A stretch of DNA of 64,000 nt from Cryptobacterium curtum DSM 15641 (lineage in GTDB: Bacteria; Actinomycetota; Coriobacteriia; Coriobacteriales; Eggerthellaceae), in the NCBI RefSeq assembly GCF_000023845.1, contig NC_013170.1, positions 1,342,501 through 1,406,500 of the forward strand, read 5' to 3'. Shown here piece after piece: positions 16,774 to 24,952 of the stretch (position 1 is the first letter of the stretch; each line of letters opens with the position of its first letter). A program made the position numbers and the translations under genes. The notes under the pieces were generated by a model. The model had not been told where the DNA came from. It made no database searches and was given only the letters and a program-made list of their open reading frames with translations.

Positions 16774-18723
16774 ATGTGTGGCATCTGCGGATTCACAAAA
16801 ACGAATACGGACAGCGACCAGATTCTCAAAAACATGTGCAACGTCATGGCTCATCGAGGACCCGATGGCGAAGGACGCTATCTCGACGACAATATCGCTT
16901 TGGGACATCGCCGCTTGTCTCTGATCGACCTCGAAGGCGGCAGTCAACCAATGGTGCGTTCAACAGGCGATAAAACAGCTCGGGTGACCTCCCCCGCTCG
17001 CACGCTTGATGGCGCATTCTGCCAAGACAAACAGTCAGCGGCAGCACGCGGTGATTATGCAATAGTATTCAATGGTGAAATATACAACTACCAGGACCTT
17101 CGCGCCGAACTCGAACACGACGGTTGGACGTTTGCGACTCATTCCGACACCGAAGTACTGCTCGTTGCCTATCTGGCGTGGGGAGAAGCGGCACTCCCCC
17201 GTCTTCGTGGCATGTTCGCCTTTGCCATCTGGGATAAAAAGACCCACGAATTGTTCTGTGCACGTGACTTCTTCGGTATTAAGCCGTTCTACTACACAGA
17301 GCAGCACGGCTCGTTTATCTTCGCTTCCGAGATTAAGTGCATTCTTGAGCACCCTGCCTATACGCGCGAACTCAATGAAGAAGCACTCGAACAGTACTTA
17401 TGTTTCCAGTTTTCAGCGCTCGACGAAACGTTCTTCAAGGGCATTTTTAAACTTCCTCAGGGTCACTGTTTAACCGTACGTGCCGATGGCACCTGCGATA
17501 TCAAACGCTGGTGGCGCCCGTCTTTTGCGCCCGATCATGCACACAGTGAAGCCGAAACCGTCCAGGCTATCGATGAAACCATGCGTGAATCGGTGCGCTA
17601 TCACAATGTCGCGGATGTTGAAGTTGGATCGTTTCTTTCTTCTGGCATCGATTCAAGCTATATGGCTGCCTGCTTGGCTACCGAAAATCCGGCGATTCAT
17701 ACGTTCACCGTGGGCTTTTCTGAATATGAAGGGGAACGTGACGAAATATCTTGGGCACGTGAACTCGCGCAAGAACTGGGCATATCAAACGAAAGTAAGC
17801 ATATAACCGAACAAGAATACTGGGATGTGCTACCAGCTGTGCAATGGCATATGGATGAGCCATCTGCTGACCCGTCGGCTGTAGCGCTTTACTTTGTCGA
17901 TCAGTTGGCCGCCAAACAGGTAAAAGCCGTACTTTCTGGCGAGGGAGCCGATGAATTTTTTGGCGGCTATCGCGTGTACGAAACACCACTTGAAAACGCT
18001 AAACTCTCGTGGTGTCCAAAACCTATTTTACGAGCAGCTGCAAAATTGTTGCGTGGCTTAGGAATTCGCGGGGCAAATTATCTGGAGAGGGCAAGCGAAA
18101 CCGTTGAGGACTGGTACTACACAAATGCGAATGGTGTGGCGTTTTCTCCAGATCAGCGGGCACGCTTGCTGAAAAAGACATCGGCCACTATGAAAACTCC
18201 TCAGCAGCTGACGGCTCCGGTATATGCTGAAGCATCCAGTCTTGATGAAGTTACGCGTATGCAATATCTCGACCTGCACTTTTGGCTGGTCGGCGACATC
18301 CTTCTGAAGACCGACAAAATGGCAATGGCACATTCTCTTGAATCACGGGTGCCGTTTTTGGACAAAGAAGTATTCAATGTTGCTGCTTCTATTCCCACTG
18401 CACTCAAGGTAAGCGACCATCAAACGAAGATTACCCTGCGCCAAGCGGCTGAACGTGCCATACCAACCGACTGGGCACAAAAGCAAAAACTTGGCTTTCC
18501 CGTGCCCGTTGCTAACTGGCTGAAACAGGACAAGTACTACGGGCTTGTCAAAGGCTGGTTTACTGGCGAGGAAGCACAGCGCTTTTTCAACACCGACGAA
18601 CTCGTGCGCTTACTCGACGAACATAAAGCGGGCACGCGTGATAACACGCGCCGCATCTGGATTGTCTACATGTTCCTTATGTGGTACCGCATCTATTTTG
18701 TCGATCGCAAAAAGCCAGCGTAG
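16774..18723 (+). CDS. asnB: Asparagine synthase (glutamine-hydrolysing)
   Basis: A 649-residue AsnB that makes asparagine from aspartate, ATP and glutamine. The N-terminal glutaminase begins MCGICGF with the nucleophile Cys2 exposed after Met removal, and continues with MAHRGPDGEG and FNGEIYNYQ. The synthetase domain has the PP-loop SFLSSGIDSSYMA and the motif LSGEGADEFFGGY. ATG 16774 is fixed by Cys2 and by AGAAGGA about 7 bp upstream. One oddity is an extra segment of about 20 residues at 62-93 inside the glutaminase domain, between GGSQPM and YAIVFNG, where most homologues have only a short loop. Monocistronic by position. Confidence 0.95.
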   Translation: MCGICGFTKTNTDSDQILKNMCNVMAHRGPDGEGRYLDDNIALGHRRLSLIDLEGGSQPMVRSTGDKTARVTSPARTLDGAFCQDKQSAAARGDYAIVFNGEIYNYQDLRAELEHDGWTFATHSDTEVLLVAYLAWGEAALPRLRGMFAFAIWDKKTHELFCARDFFGIKPFYYTEQHGSFIFASEIKCILEHPAYTRELNEEALEQYLCFQFSALDETFFKGIFKLPQGHCLTVRADGTCDIKRWWRPSFAPDHAHSEAETVQAIDETMRESVRYHNVADVEVGSFLSSGIDSSYMAACLATENPAIHTFTVGFSEYEGERDEISWARELAQELGISNESKHITEQEYWDVLPAVQWHMDEPSADPSAVALYFVDQLAAKQVKAVLSGEGADEFFGGYRVYETPLENAKLSWCPKPILRAAAKLLRGLGIRGANYLERASETVEDWYYTNANGVAFSPDQRARLLKKTSATMKTPQQLTAPVYAEASSLDEVTRMQYLDLHFWLVGDILLKTDKMAMAHSLESRVPFLDKEVFNVAASIPTALKVSDHQTKITLRQAAERAIPTDWAQKQKLGFPVPVANWLKQDKYYGLVKGWFTGEEAQRFFNTDELVRLLDEHKAGTRDNTRRIWIVYMFLMWYRIYFVDRKKPA

Positions 18724-18902
18724 CGTTTCATTGCCAATGTAAGATACGAGTCGCAAATCCGCATTCCACATGACTCACAGTCTTCAGAGCGCTTTACTGC
18801 AACAGTTGTGCATCACTGGGAGAAACACTCTCTGCATGAGATGCTTTCCCGTATAAGGTTGGCTCTCTGCACAAAGCCCTCGCTGGCAAGACACCTATGA
18901 GG

Positions 18903-19844
18903 TTATTCCTCGTAGCGACGTTCAATGTAAACGGGACGATTCTTTCCTTGTACATATACGCGCGCGAGGTATTCACCAATAATGCCAAGCACCAAAAGCT
19001 GAATGCCACCCAACAAGAGAATGAGACACACAATAGTCGTGTAACCAGGAACGTCTATACCAAACGCCAGGTTCTGGATAATCACAACCACAAAGTAAAT
19101 GACTGCCGCCAGCGACGAAAGAAGCCCCAGCCATGTTGCAATGCGCAAGGGTTTTGTCGTAAATGAAATCACACCATTCAGGGCATACCGTACGAGTTTT
19201 GGAAACGACCAGGTCGTTTTACCAGAAAGCCGCTCGGCCGGCGTATAGGGAAATGGTAGCGTACGAAACCCAACCCAGGAAAACAGTCCCTTGGAAAAAC
19301 GATGATACTCAGGCAACTGCATAAGGGCACGAGCGACTGATGCGCGAAATACCCTAAAGTCACTTGCATCGGCAACAACATCCATATTTGATGAACTACC
19401 AAGCACTCGATAAAAGGCACTCGAACACTTTGCCAGCAGCCAACCCTGTCGACGCGCTTTCTGATACGCTGCCACGCAGTCGTATTCAGGCTGGTCGCGC
19501 AATACCTGCACCATCTCAAACGCAACGGCTGGCGGCTGCTGCATATCGGCGTCGACAAAGGCCACTATATCGCCAATAGCATGATGAAGTCCGGCATACA
19601 GCGCTGCTTCCTTTCCAAAGTTACGTGAAAAAGAAACCGCCTTCACCCGCGCGCGTTCACACGACTTTTCACGCAAGATGCGAAGCATCACCGCAAATGT
19701 TGCATCCGAGCTACCATCGTCGATAAACACAACCTCACACGAAACATCATCGGGCTGCAGAGCAAGAGCAGCGACAACCGCATCGAAAAACGGTTCAATA
19801 TTTCCTTCCTCATTGAATGCAGGAACAATAAAGGAGACAATCAT
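18903..19844 (-). CDS. Family 2 glycosyltransferase, undecaprenyl-phosphate sugar synthase (GtrB/CsbB-like)
   Basis: A 313-residue membrane-bound GT2 enzyme. The catalytic half (1-225) has VSFIVPAFNEEGNI, the nucleotide-binding IDDGSSD and the metal-binding FVDADMQQPP. Two hydrophobic segments follow at about 230-255 and 263-290, with a basic tail. This layout is that of GtrB, CsbB and dolichol-phosphate-mannose synthase relatives, which attach a sugar to undecaprenyl phosphate on the inner membrane face. The gene is divergent from a GtrA-type flippase gene and close to a YfhO-type gene, so it probably supplies the lipid-linked sugar for both. The sugar, glucose or GlcNAc, is unknown. Confidence 0.92.
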   Translation of the reverse strand: MIVSFIVPAFNEEGNIEPFFDAVVAALALQPDDVSCEVVFIDDGSSDATFAVMLRILREKSCERARVKAVSFSRNFGKEAALYAGLHHAIGDIVAFVDADMQQPPAVAFEMVQVLRDQPEYDCVAAYQKARRQGWLLAKCSSAFYRVLGSSSNMDVVADASDFRVFRASVARALMQLPEYHRFSKGLFSWVGFRTLPFPYTPAERLSGKTTWSFPKLVRYALNGVISFTTKPLRIATWLGLLSSLAAVIYFVVVIIQNLAFGIDVPGYTTIVCLILLLGGIQLLVLGIIGEYLARVYVQGKNRPVYIERRYEE

Positions 19845-20036
19845 GTGGTGTCCTTGAGTACGTGGTAGCTAGCGCTGCTATTTTACAAGACACGGCAGAG
19901 GATGTCTGCGAAACGTATGAAAAGCATCTAGTGCTAAAGATATTAGGGGATCGGAAACCGCATATGAAAAGCTGTGGTGCACAACATCAGCAGTACAGGC
20001 CGGCTTTAAGGATGAGGCTATCCCGGTAAGGAAAGG

Positions 20037-20444
20037 ATGTGCATGACCACCGAGACAAACCAAACCGCTGCCCGCAAAACACTTGGGCAGCTTATCCGTT
20101 ATGGAATTGTGGGCGGAAGTTCTGCCCTTCTTGAACTGGTTATCTTCCAGGGGCTCTCGGTATTTGCTCAGGTCAGTATTCCGGTGGCAAACCTTACCGC
20201 CATCACTATTGCCACTATTGCAAACTTTCTTGCTCACCGTGGCGTTACCTTTAAAAGCTCTGCTAATCCGGCGCGAAGCGCTCTTTTGTACTTAGTGCTT
20301 TTTGCCTTTAACAGCACGTTTAGTACAGTCGCTATTTCATATATGACTGGTGTCGGCATTATGCCGCTTGTTGCTAAGCTCGCTACTATGGTCTGCATTG
20401 TGGCGTGGAACTTCGTGTTGTTTCGCAAGGTCGTTTTCAAGTAA
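20037..20444 (+). CDS. GtrA-like membrane protein (lipid-linked sugar flippase)
   Basis: A 135-residue protein with four hydrophobic segments, matching the GtrA/GtcA family: LIRYGIVGGSSALLELVIF, ANLTAITIATIANFLAHR with the conserved Asn-Phe, and the terminal WNFVLFRKVVFK. Members are thought to flip undecaprenyl-phosphate sugars to the outer face. Two ATGs, 20037 and 20043, both have AAGG-type sites; the longer form is given. The last 108 bp of the gene overlap, on the other strand, the end of the YfhO-like gene. The start is 192 bp from the divergent GT2 gene. Confidence 0.9.
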   Translation: MCMTTETNQTAARKTLGQLIRYGIVGGSSALLELVIFQGLSVFAQVSIPVANLTAITIATIANFLAHRGVTFKSSANPARSALLYLVLFAFNSTFSTVAISYMTGVGIMPLVAKLATMVCIVAWNFVLFRKVVFK

Positions 20445-23400
20445 GTGTGGTGAGTGTGACCGTACGCGTGACTGTGAGCATGACGGTACCGACGGACGCG
20501 CTATCTGCTTGCGAGTAAGTACATTAGACCCAGATTTTCGCCGCCTAAAATACCATATCGCTGCAAGAGCCATACCTGTCAAGATGCTCAGTCCTGCAGC
20601 AAAAGGAAAATAGGGGTTAGCATAGCTCCACTGTACGGTGTGATCCCCCGCATCAAGAAAGACTCCGGCGAATATTCCGTTTACCACAAAGGAATCTGCC
20701 GGCTTACCGTCAACTAAGCAGGTCCACCCCTTTTTATAGGGAATTGCTAAAGCCAAAATGCCTGCTTCATCTGTATGAATGGTACCTGTAATGCTGCTTT
20801 TTCCGACGGTAAGATCAGCCAATCCATACCGATTTACCGAGTTAGTCCAATCAGCAAGTCGGCTGTATGACCCAAACTCAAGCTGCACATTGTCTACTGT
20901 GTACGTTCCCGCAGAAATATTGACCTTGAGAGAGCCTTCCGGTTCGGGAAAACAGAGAGAGTAATTATCGATCGGATACCGCCAGCGATGCGTCTTTCCA
21001 CCTTGCCAGTACTCTTCGCCATTAACACGGAACGTGAACGATTCTTCCTGTGTATTCTTAAGCGTGAAAGAAAGCAAGCACTCACCACTGCCGAGATTAT
21101 CGGGAAGATCGATAGTTATCGATCCCCCACCTGAATCAACCTGCAAAATCCCGTTTGAAAGTGAACAATTGTCGAAGTGTGTATTCGAATTATCAAGAGG
21201 AAGAACGGTTACCGTCGACTCAAGGGTACCACTTGGCAGCGCGAGGCGATTGGCCACGTCATCGTCAACAACTGCTGTTTGTAGTAAGGCTGCATCGCTT
21301 TCTTCAAAACTCCAGGTAGGTGTGCTGCTTTTTGCAGTTGCTGTCGAGTACCATAGATCGATACCGGTAGCATAGCGGTTGCGCCAGATTTCTTTGGTTG
21401 ACGCGGTGACCTTGTCCATGGTGGTCTTGTCCGCGGTTGTTTTACCCTCAGTCGTTTTCCCTTCGGTTGCCTCGTCGCTTGAAGGGGCATTCGTCTGAGA
21501 AGTATTTGTATGCGAGATATTTGTCTGGCTAGCGTTCTCATTCGAAGCATCTTGAGCACCAAGTACCTGGGAAGTATCGCCGAGCGATTCGTGACTGCTA
21601 TCATCAAGTGGCTCATACCCATAGAGATTGCTCGCTTCGGTGGTGTTGAATTTATACTCAATACCCCATGCGTTCTCAATAAAAAGTCGATGCCCAAACC
21701 CACGATACTGGGAGGCTGACCGCGTTGTCGGAGTTACCTGCCGCTCGCGCTTGATCCACTGGCTAATATCCTTGGTGATCAGGGAATTGTAAACACTCAC
21801 TGGATGAGTGCCCAGGATCCACGAACGATTTTCAAAGCGACGATAGTTAGCATCATCTTGATAAGTTTCTTCATCTGCTGTACGGAAGAACGTATTGTTA
21901 GCATCAATAGAGTCGGTGCCAGAATTAGCATCAACACCAGCATTAGCATCAGTATCAATCTGAACATGAGCTGCAACCCTGGGTTCGGTCTTAGTCTTGA
22001 CCCCAGCTTCAAATTCAGCCCCAGCCTGAGCCAAAAGGCGATATGTCTCTTGATTGCTCGTGTCGCCTTCAAATGTTTTGTTAAGTTGTTCGGGCGACGA
22101 AAAGGTAACCGCTCCACCCATATCGCGAAACCCTGCATAGGCCGCATATGGTCCAAATGGCATAGCCAACAAAACCGCACCAGCAAGTAGTGCCAATGCC
22201 GCTGCCGAAAGAGGCACTCCATGCACTCGAGCTGCCCCATTTGTTTGCTGTCGTGTTCCTTTGAGCAAAATAACTGCGATAAAGGCAACTTGCAGCCCAA
22301 AAAATACCAAGTCAGATATACCAAGGAGCTGGAACACATAACCCGGCGCACCGCTGAGATCTTGTACTCGCACATTATGGGTTGCCAAAACAACAAGTGC
22401 CAGCACAGCCAACCCAACAAAAACCACTGGACGAACAGCTCGAATACCTTTTGTTGCAAGGCATTCAATCCAATCGGGCACCGCATAGGCCACTGCAAAC
22501 ACCACGAGATAGCACCAGCGGTTTGACGGGTACGATAAGCCGTTCATCAAGCTTGATACAACCGGCAGTAACCAGAGCAAAACAAGAAGCGCCGCAAAAA
22601 TAGTCCTCTTGCGCCCAGCTGGTGACAAATGTTTGAACAGAAATGGTGCCAACATAGCAATAAGAGGAAATGCATACGTCTGCGCATCATTTGCCGAAAA
22701 CATACCCCCCTTGAAAAACAGAATCTCCGGCAATGCTTTCACAAAATGCAGCGACGGAAAAATACCCACCTGCAGGGGAACTTGCGCACGATCAGCTGAA
22801 AGTAATGCAATGACAGAGGGAATAAAAGCAATTGATGAAAGCAGGATAGCACCTATCGCTACCAGCGCCAACACACCAAGACGTCGCAGATATCCGCGAA
22901 TAAAAGCAGCCCATTTCTGCCCGTTTTCTCCACGATAGGCAAACACCAGCGCAAACAAGATGCAGAACACGCACACAATGTAGCCAAAGTAAAAATTACT
23001 CGCAATAGACAGCGCGAGCACAAGGCAAAGTGGCATCCACGAACCGGTGCGATTCCAGCGATTAAAAGCCATAACCAAAAGCGGCGGCCACAGCATGGCG
23101 TCGGTCATAAAGTCAAAAGCTACTGAATTATCGATGTACCAGAATGAACAGCCATACAGGATGCCAGCTGTTAGAGCAGCAAGGCGACCCTTTCCTTCAC
23201 GCCTGATAAGAAGATACATGAACAGCATGCAGAGAATCTGCTTAATAATGCTGAACACCACGCGCCATGCTTGAGTAGTGGCGAAATCCCCACCTGCGGC
23301 GCCAAAAAGCCATTTGATACTGAATTGCAGGTAGAAAAGGGGCGACGTCGAATAATAATACGAAAACTCAGAAAAGAGATCGCCGCCCAGGCCGTAATCC

Positions 23401-23759
23401 CACGACCAGAAAAACGTGCCATCCATCAGGCTTCGCTCGAGTAGTGATACAGCAGGAATCAACTGGGCTGACGCATCACCACCGTCGTAAGTAAATCCCA
23501 CGAAGGGCAAGCCTGCAAACTGAGGCAAAAACAAAAAGTGTAACATAAGCGCCATACACAGAAATATAAGGAGCACTGCCACAGGTGAAGCAGCGCGGTG
23601 TATCAATCCTGCAAGACAATGGGTAGGGCGCTGTCGAACCTGCTTGGCCTGTTGGATAGGTGAAACCCTTCGAGAATGTTGAACTTGTTGCGCAGCGGGT
23701 CGCTTTGCAGAAGGCTGTCTGGCATACAGACTGTTCGTTTGCACGGCGTGCGCCCTCAC
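20337..23759 (-). CDS. YfhO-family membrane glycosyltransferase (GT-C type)
   Basis: A 1140-residue membrane protein. A basic N-terminal tail of about 55 residues is followed by the first segment and the extracytoplasmic motif FVGFTYDGGDASAQ, then about a dozen membrane segments to residue 530, a large extracellular beta-rich domain, and a last segment near 1075 preceded by YANPYFPFAAGLS. B. subtilis and Listeria YfhO proteins use undecaprenyl-phosphate GlcNAc, made by CsbB-type and flipped by GtcA-type proteins, to decorate wall polymers. The extracellular domain contains low-complexity runs rich in Thr, Ser, Asn and Lys near 21400-21560. GTG 23759 directly follows the stop of the upstream small gene. 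The protein is longer than most relatives, and its cytoplasmic tail is encoded opposite gtrA. Confidence 0.88.
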   Translation of the reverse strand: MRAHAVQTNSLYARQPSAKRPAAQQVQHSRRVSPIQQAKQVRQRPTHCLAGLIHRAASPVAVLLIFLCMALMLHFLFLPQFAGLPFVGFTYDGGDASAQLIPAVSLLERSLMDGTFFWSWDYGLGGDLFSEFSYYYSTSPLFYLQFSIKWLFGAAGGDFATTQAWRVVFSIIKQILCMLFMYLLIRREGKGRLAALTAGILYGCSFWYIDNSVAFDFMTDAMLWPPLLVMAFNRWNRTGSWMPLCLVLALSIASNFYFGYIVCVFCILFALVFAYRGENGQKWAAFIRGYLRRLGVLALVAIGAILLSSIAFIPSVIALLSADRAQVPLQVGIFPSLHFVKALPEILFFKGGMFSANDAQTYAFPLIAMLAPFLFKHLSPAGRKRTIFAALLVLLWLLPVVSSLMNGLSYPSNRWCYLVVFAVAYAVPDWIECLATKGIRAVRPVVFVGLAVLALVVLATHNVRVQDLSGAPGYVFQLLGISDLVFFGLQVAFIAVILLKGTRQQTNGAARVHGVPLSAAALALLAGAVLLAMPFGPYAAYAGFRDMGGAVTFSSPEQLNKTFEGDTSNQETYRLLAQAGAEFEAGVKTKTEPRVAAHVQIDTDANAGVDANSGTDSIDANNTFFRTADEETYQDDANYRRFENRSWILGTHPVSVYNSLITKDISQWIKRERQVTPTTRSASQYRGFGHRLFIENAWGIEYKFNTTEASNLYGYEPLDDSSHESLGDTSQVLGAQDASNENASQTNISHTNTSQTNAPSSDEATEGKTTEGKTTADKTTMDKVTASTKEIWRNRYATGIDLWYSTATAKSSTPTWSFEESDAALLQTAVVDDDVANRLALPSGTLESTVTVLPLDNSNTHFDNCSLSNGILQVDSGGGSITIDLPDNLGSGECLLSFTLKNTQEESFTFRVNGEEYWQGGKTHRWRYPIDNYSLCFPEPEGSLKVNISAGTYTVDNVQLEFGSYSRLADWTNSVNRYGLADLTVGKSSITGTIHTDEAGILALAIPYKKGWTCLVDGKPADSFVVNGIFAGVFLDAGDHTVQWSYANPYFPFAAGLSILTGMALAAIWYFRRRKSGSNVLTRKQIARPSVPSCSQSRVRSHSPHLLENDLAKQHEVPRHNADHSSELSNKRHNADTSHI

Positions 23760-24137
23760 TTATGCCAGCCTTGTTGGATCAATTGCCGTGAGGTGTCCTG
23801 CGGCATCTTCATATACCAAAATAAGACCGTCACGCGAACTGTAAAAGTGTTTGAATCGTGCCGCTTCAGTCTGCGGAGATGCAGACTGGTCTGTTTCAGC
23901 AGCGTCAGCAGAACAGGCAGTCCTGTGCGCCTGCGATGATGCTGAATGACCCTGATTGTCCTGGCAATTTTGGCCGTACTCACCCCTAGAGCCCGACACC
24001 TTACACGTGCTGTGTGTCGCCTTGCCGCTGTGCTCACCCTTGTCGCTGTGTGCCCGGTCAGCAGCCGCCTGCACACTCGCCTTTATCTGACGAGATGCTT
24101 TAAAGGTATGTTCTTTATGGGTGTGATGCTTTACCAT
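23760..24137 (-). CDS. Small hydrophilic protein of unknown function
   Basis: A 125-residue protein I do not recognise. The first 90 residues are rich in His, Ser, Ala, Gln and charged residues and look disordered. The last 30, from FKHFYSSRDGLILVYEDA to the C-terminus, have a regular pattern that could form a small beta sheet. The ATG lies within the end of truA (7 bp overlap) and its stop abuts the GTG of the YfhO-like gene, so it is placed as a coupled cistron. That placement is the main reason to accept it. It has no signal peptide or membrane segment. Confidence 0.55.
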   Translation of the reverse strand: MVKHHTHKEHTFKASRQIKASVQAAADRAHSDKGEHSGKATHSTCKVSGSRGEYGQNCQDNQGHSASSQAHRTACSADAAETDQSASPQTEAARFKHFYSSRDGLILVYEDAAGHLTAIDPTRLA

Positions 24138-24952
24138 GTTGAGCTTCCTTCCCGCCAGAAACCGTCAGATGGCAAGACGTTGCCGTAATCAACGTCCCAA
24201 AACACTAGGCCTGCTGCCGGAGCCTTTTCCCCAGCTGCTGTGCGGTCACACGCTGCGAGTACTTCGGCCATCCAGCTTGGTGGACGCAAACCGCGTCCTA
24301 CCGCTACAAGCGTACCAGCTATCGTCCGCACCATCGAGTGCAGAAATGAACTGCCAATGATATCGATGCAGACCACTTCATCGCCTAAAACCTCAATGCG
24401 CTCAACAGTAAGTGACAGCACTTCGCGCCGTGTGGGCTTTCCTGCAGCTGACACCGCCAAGCAGAAACTCTTGAAGTCGTGTTCGCCCACAAGATAAGCG
24501 GCGGCGGCAGTCATAGCGTTCGCATCAAGCGACACACCACCGCGCACTTGCCAGCAAAAATCGCGCATAACAAGCGGCGGCACCGATCCATCGCTGATAA
24601 AGTAACGATAATGGCGGCTCTTGGCATCAAACCGCGCTGAAAAGCCATCCGGTGCGCGGCGAAGCTGCCGTATTCCAATAGCATCATGCGTCAGCGCATT
24701 AAGCGATCGTATCAGAGAATGTGGAGTATGGCTGGCAAGCTCTTCAGGTGTCACCTCGAATGTCACTACCTGCCCCCGAGCGTGGACACCTGTATCGGTT
24801 CGACCAGCGCACACCGTTTCGACCTCGCGGCGATACAACAACGAAAGCGCTTCTTCAAGAGAGCCCTGAACGGTTAAAAGGTCCCCTTCTTGACGGGCAA
24901 ACCCATGGAAAGGTGCCCCGTTATACGATATAAGCAGCGCGATGGTTGCCAT
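24131..24952 (-). CDS. truA: tRNA pseudouridine synthase A
   Basis: A 273-residue TruA that makes pseudouridine at positions 38-40 of tRNA anticodon stems. It shows LLISYNGAPFHGFARQ, the catalytic GRTDTGVHARGQV with the essential aspartate (about residue 54), and SFLHSMVRTIAGTL near the C-terminus. ATG 24952 shares a base with the dnaE stop (TAATG), which indicates coupling; the frame is open six codons further upstream inside dnaE, but homology starts at MATIALL. It is the second gene of a dnaE-truA-small gene-YfhO run. Confidence 0.95.
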   Translation of the reverse strand: MATIALLISYNGAPFHGFARQEGDLLTVQGSLEEALSLLYRREVETVCAGRTDTGVHARGQVVTFEVTPEELASHTPHSLIRSLNALTHDAIGIRQLRRAPDGFSARFDAKSRHYRYFISDGSVPPLVMRDFCWQVRGGVSLDANAMTAAAAYLVGEHDFKSFCLAVSAAGKPTRREVLSLTVERIEVLGDEVVCIDIIGSSFLHSMVRTIAGTLVAVGRGLRPPSWMAEVLAACDRTAAGEKAPAAGLVFWDVDYGNVLPSDGFWREGSSTW

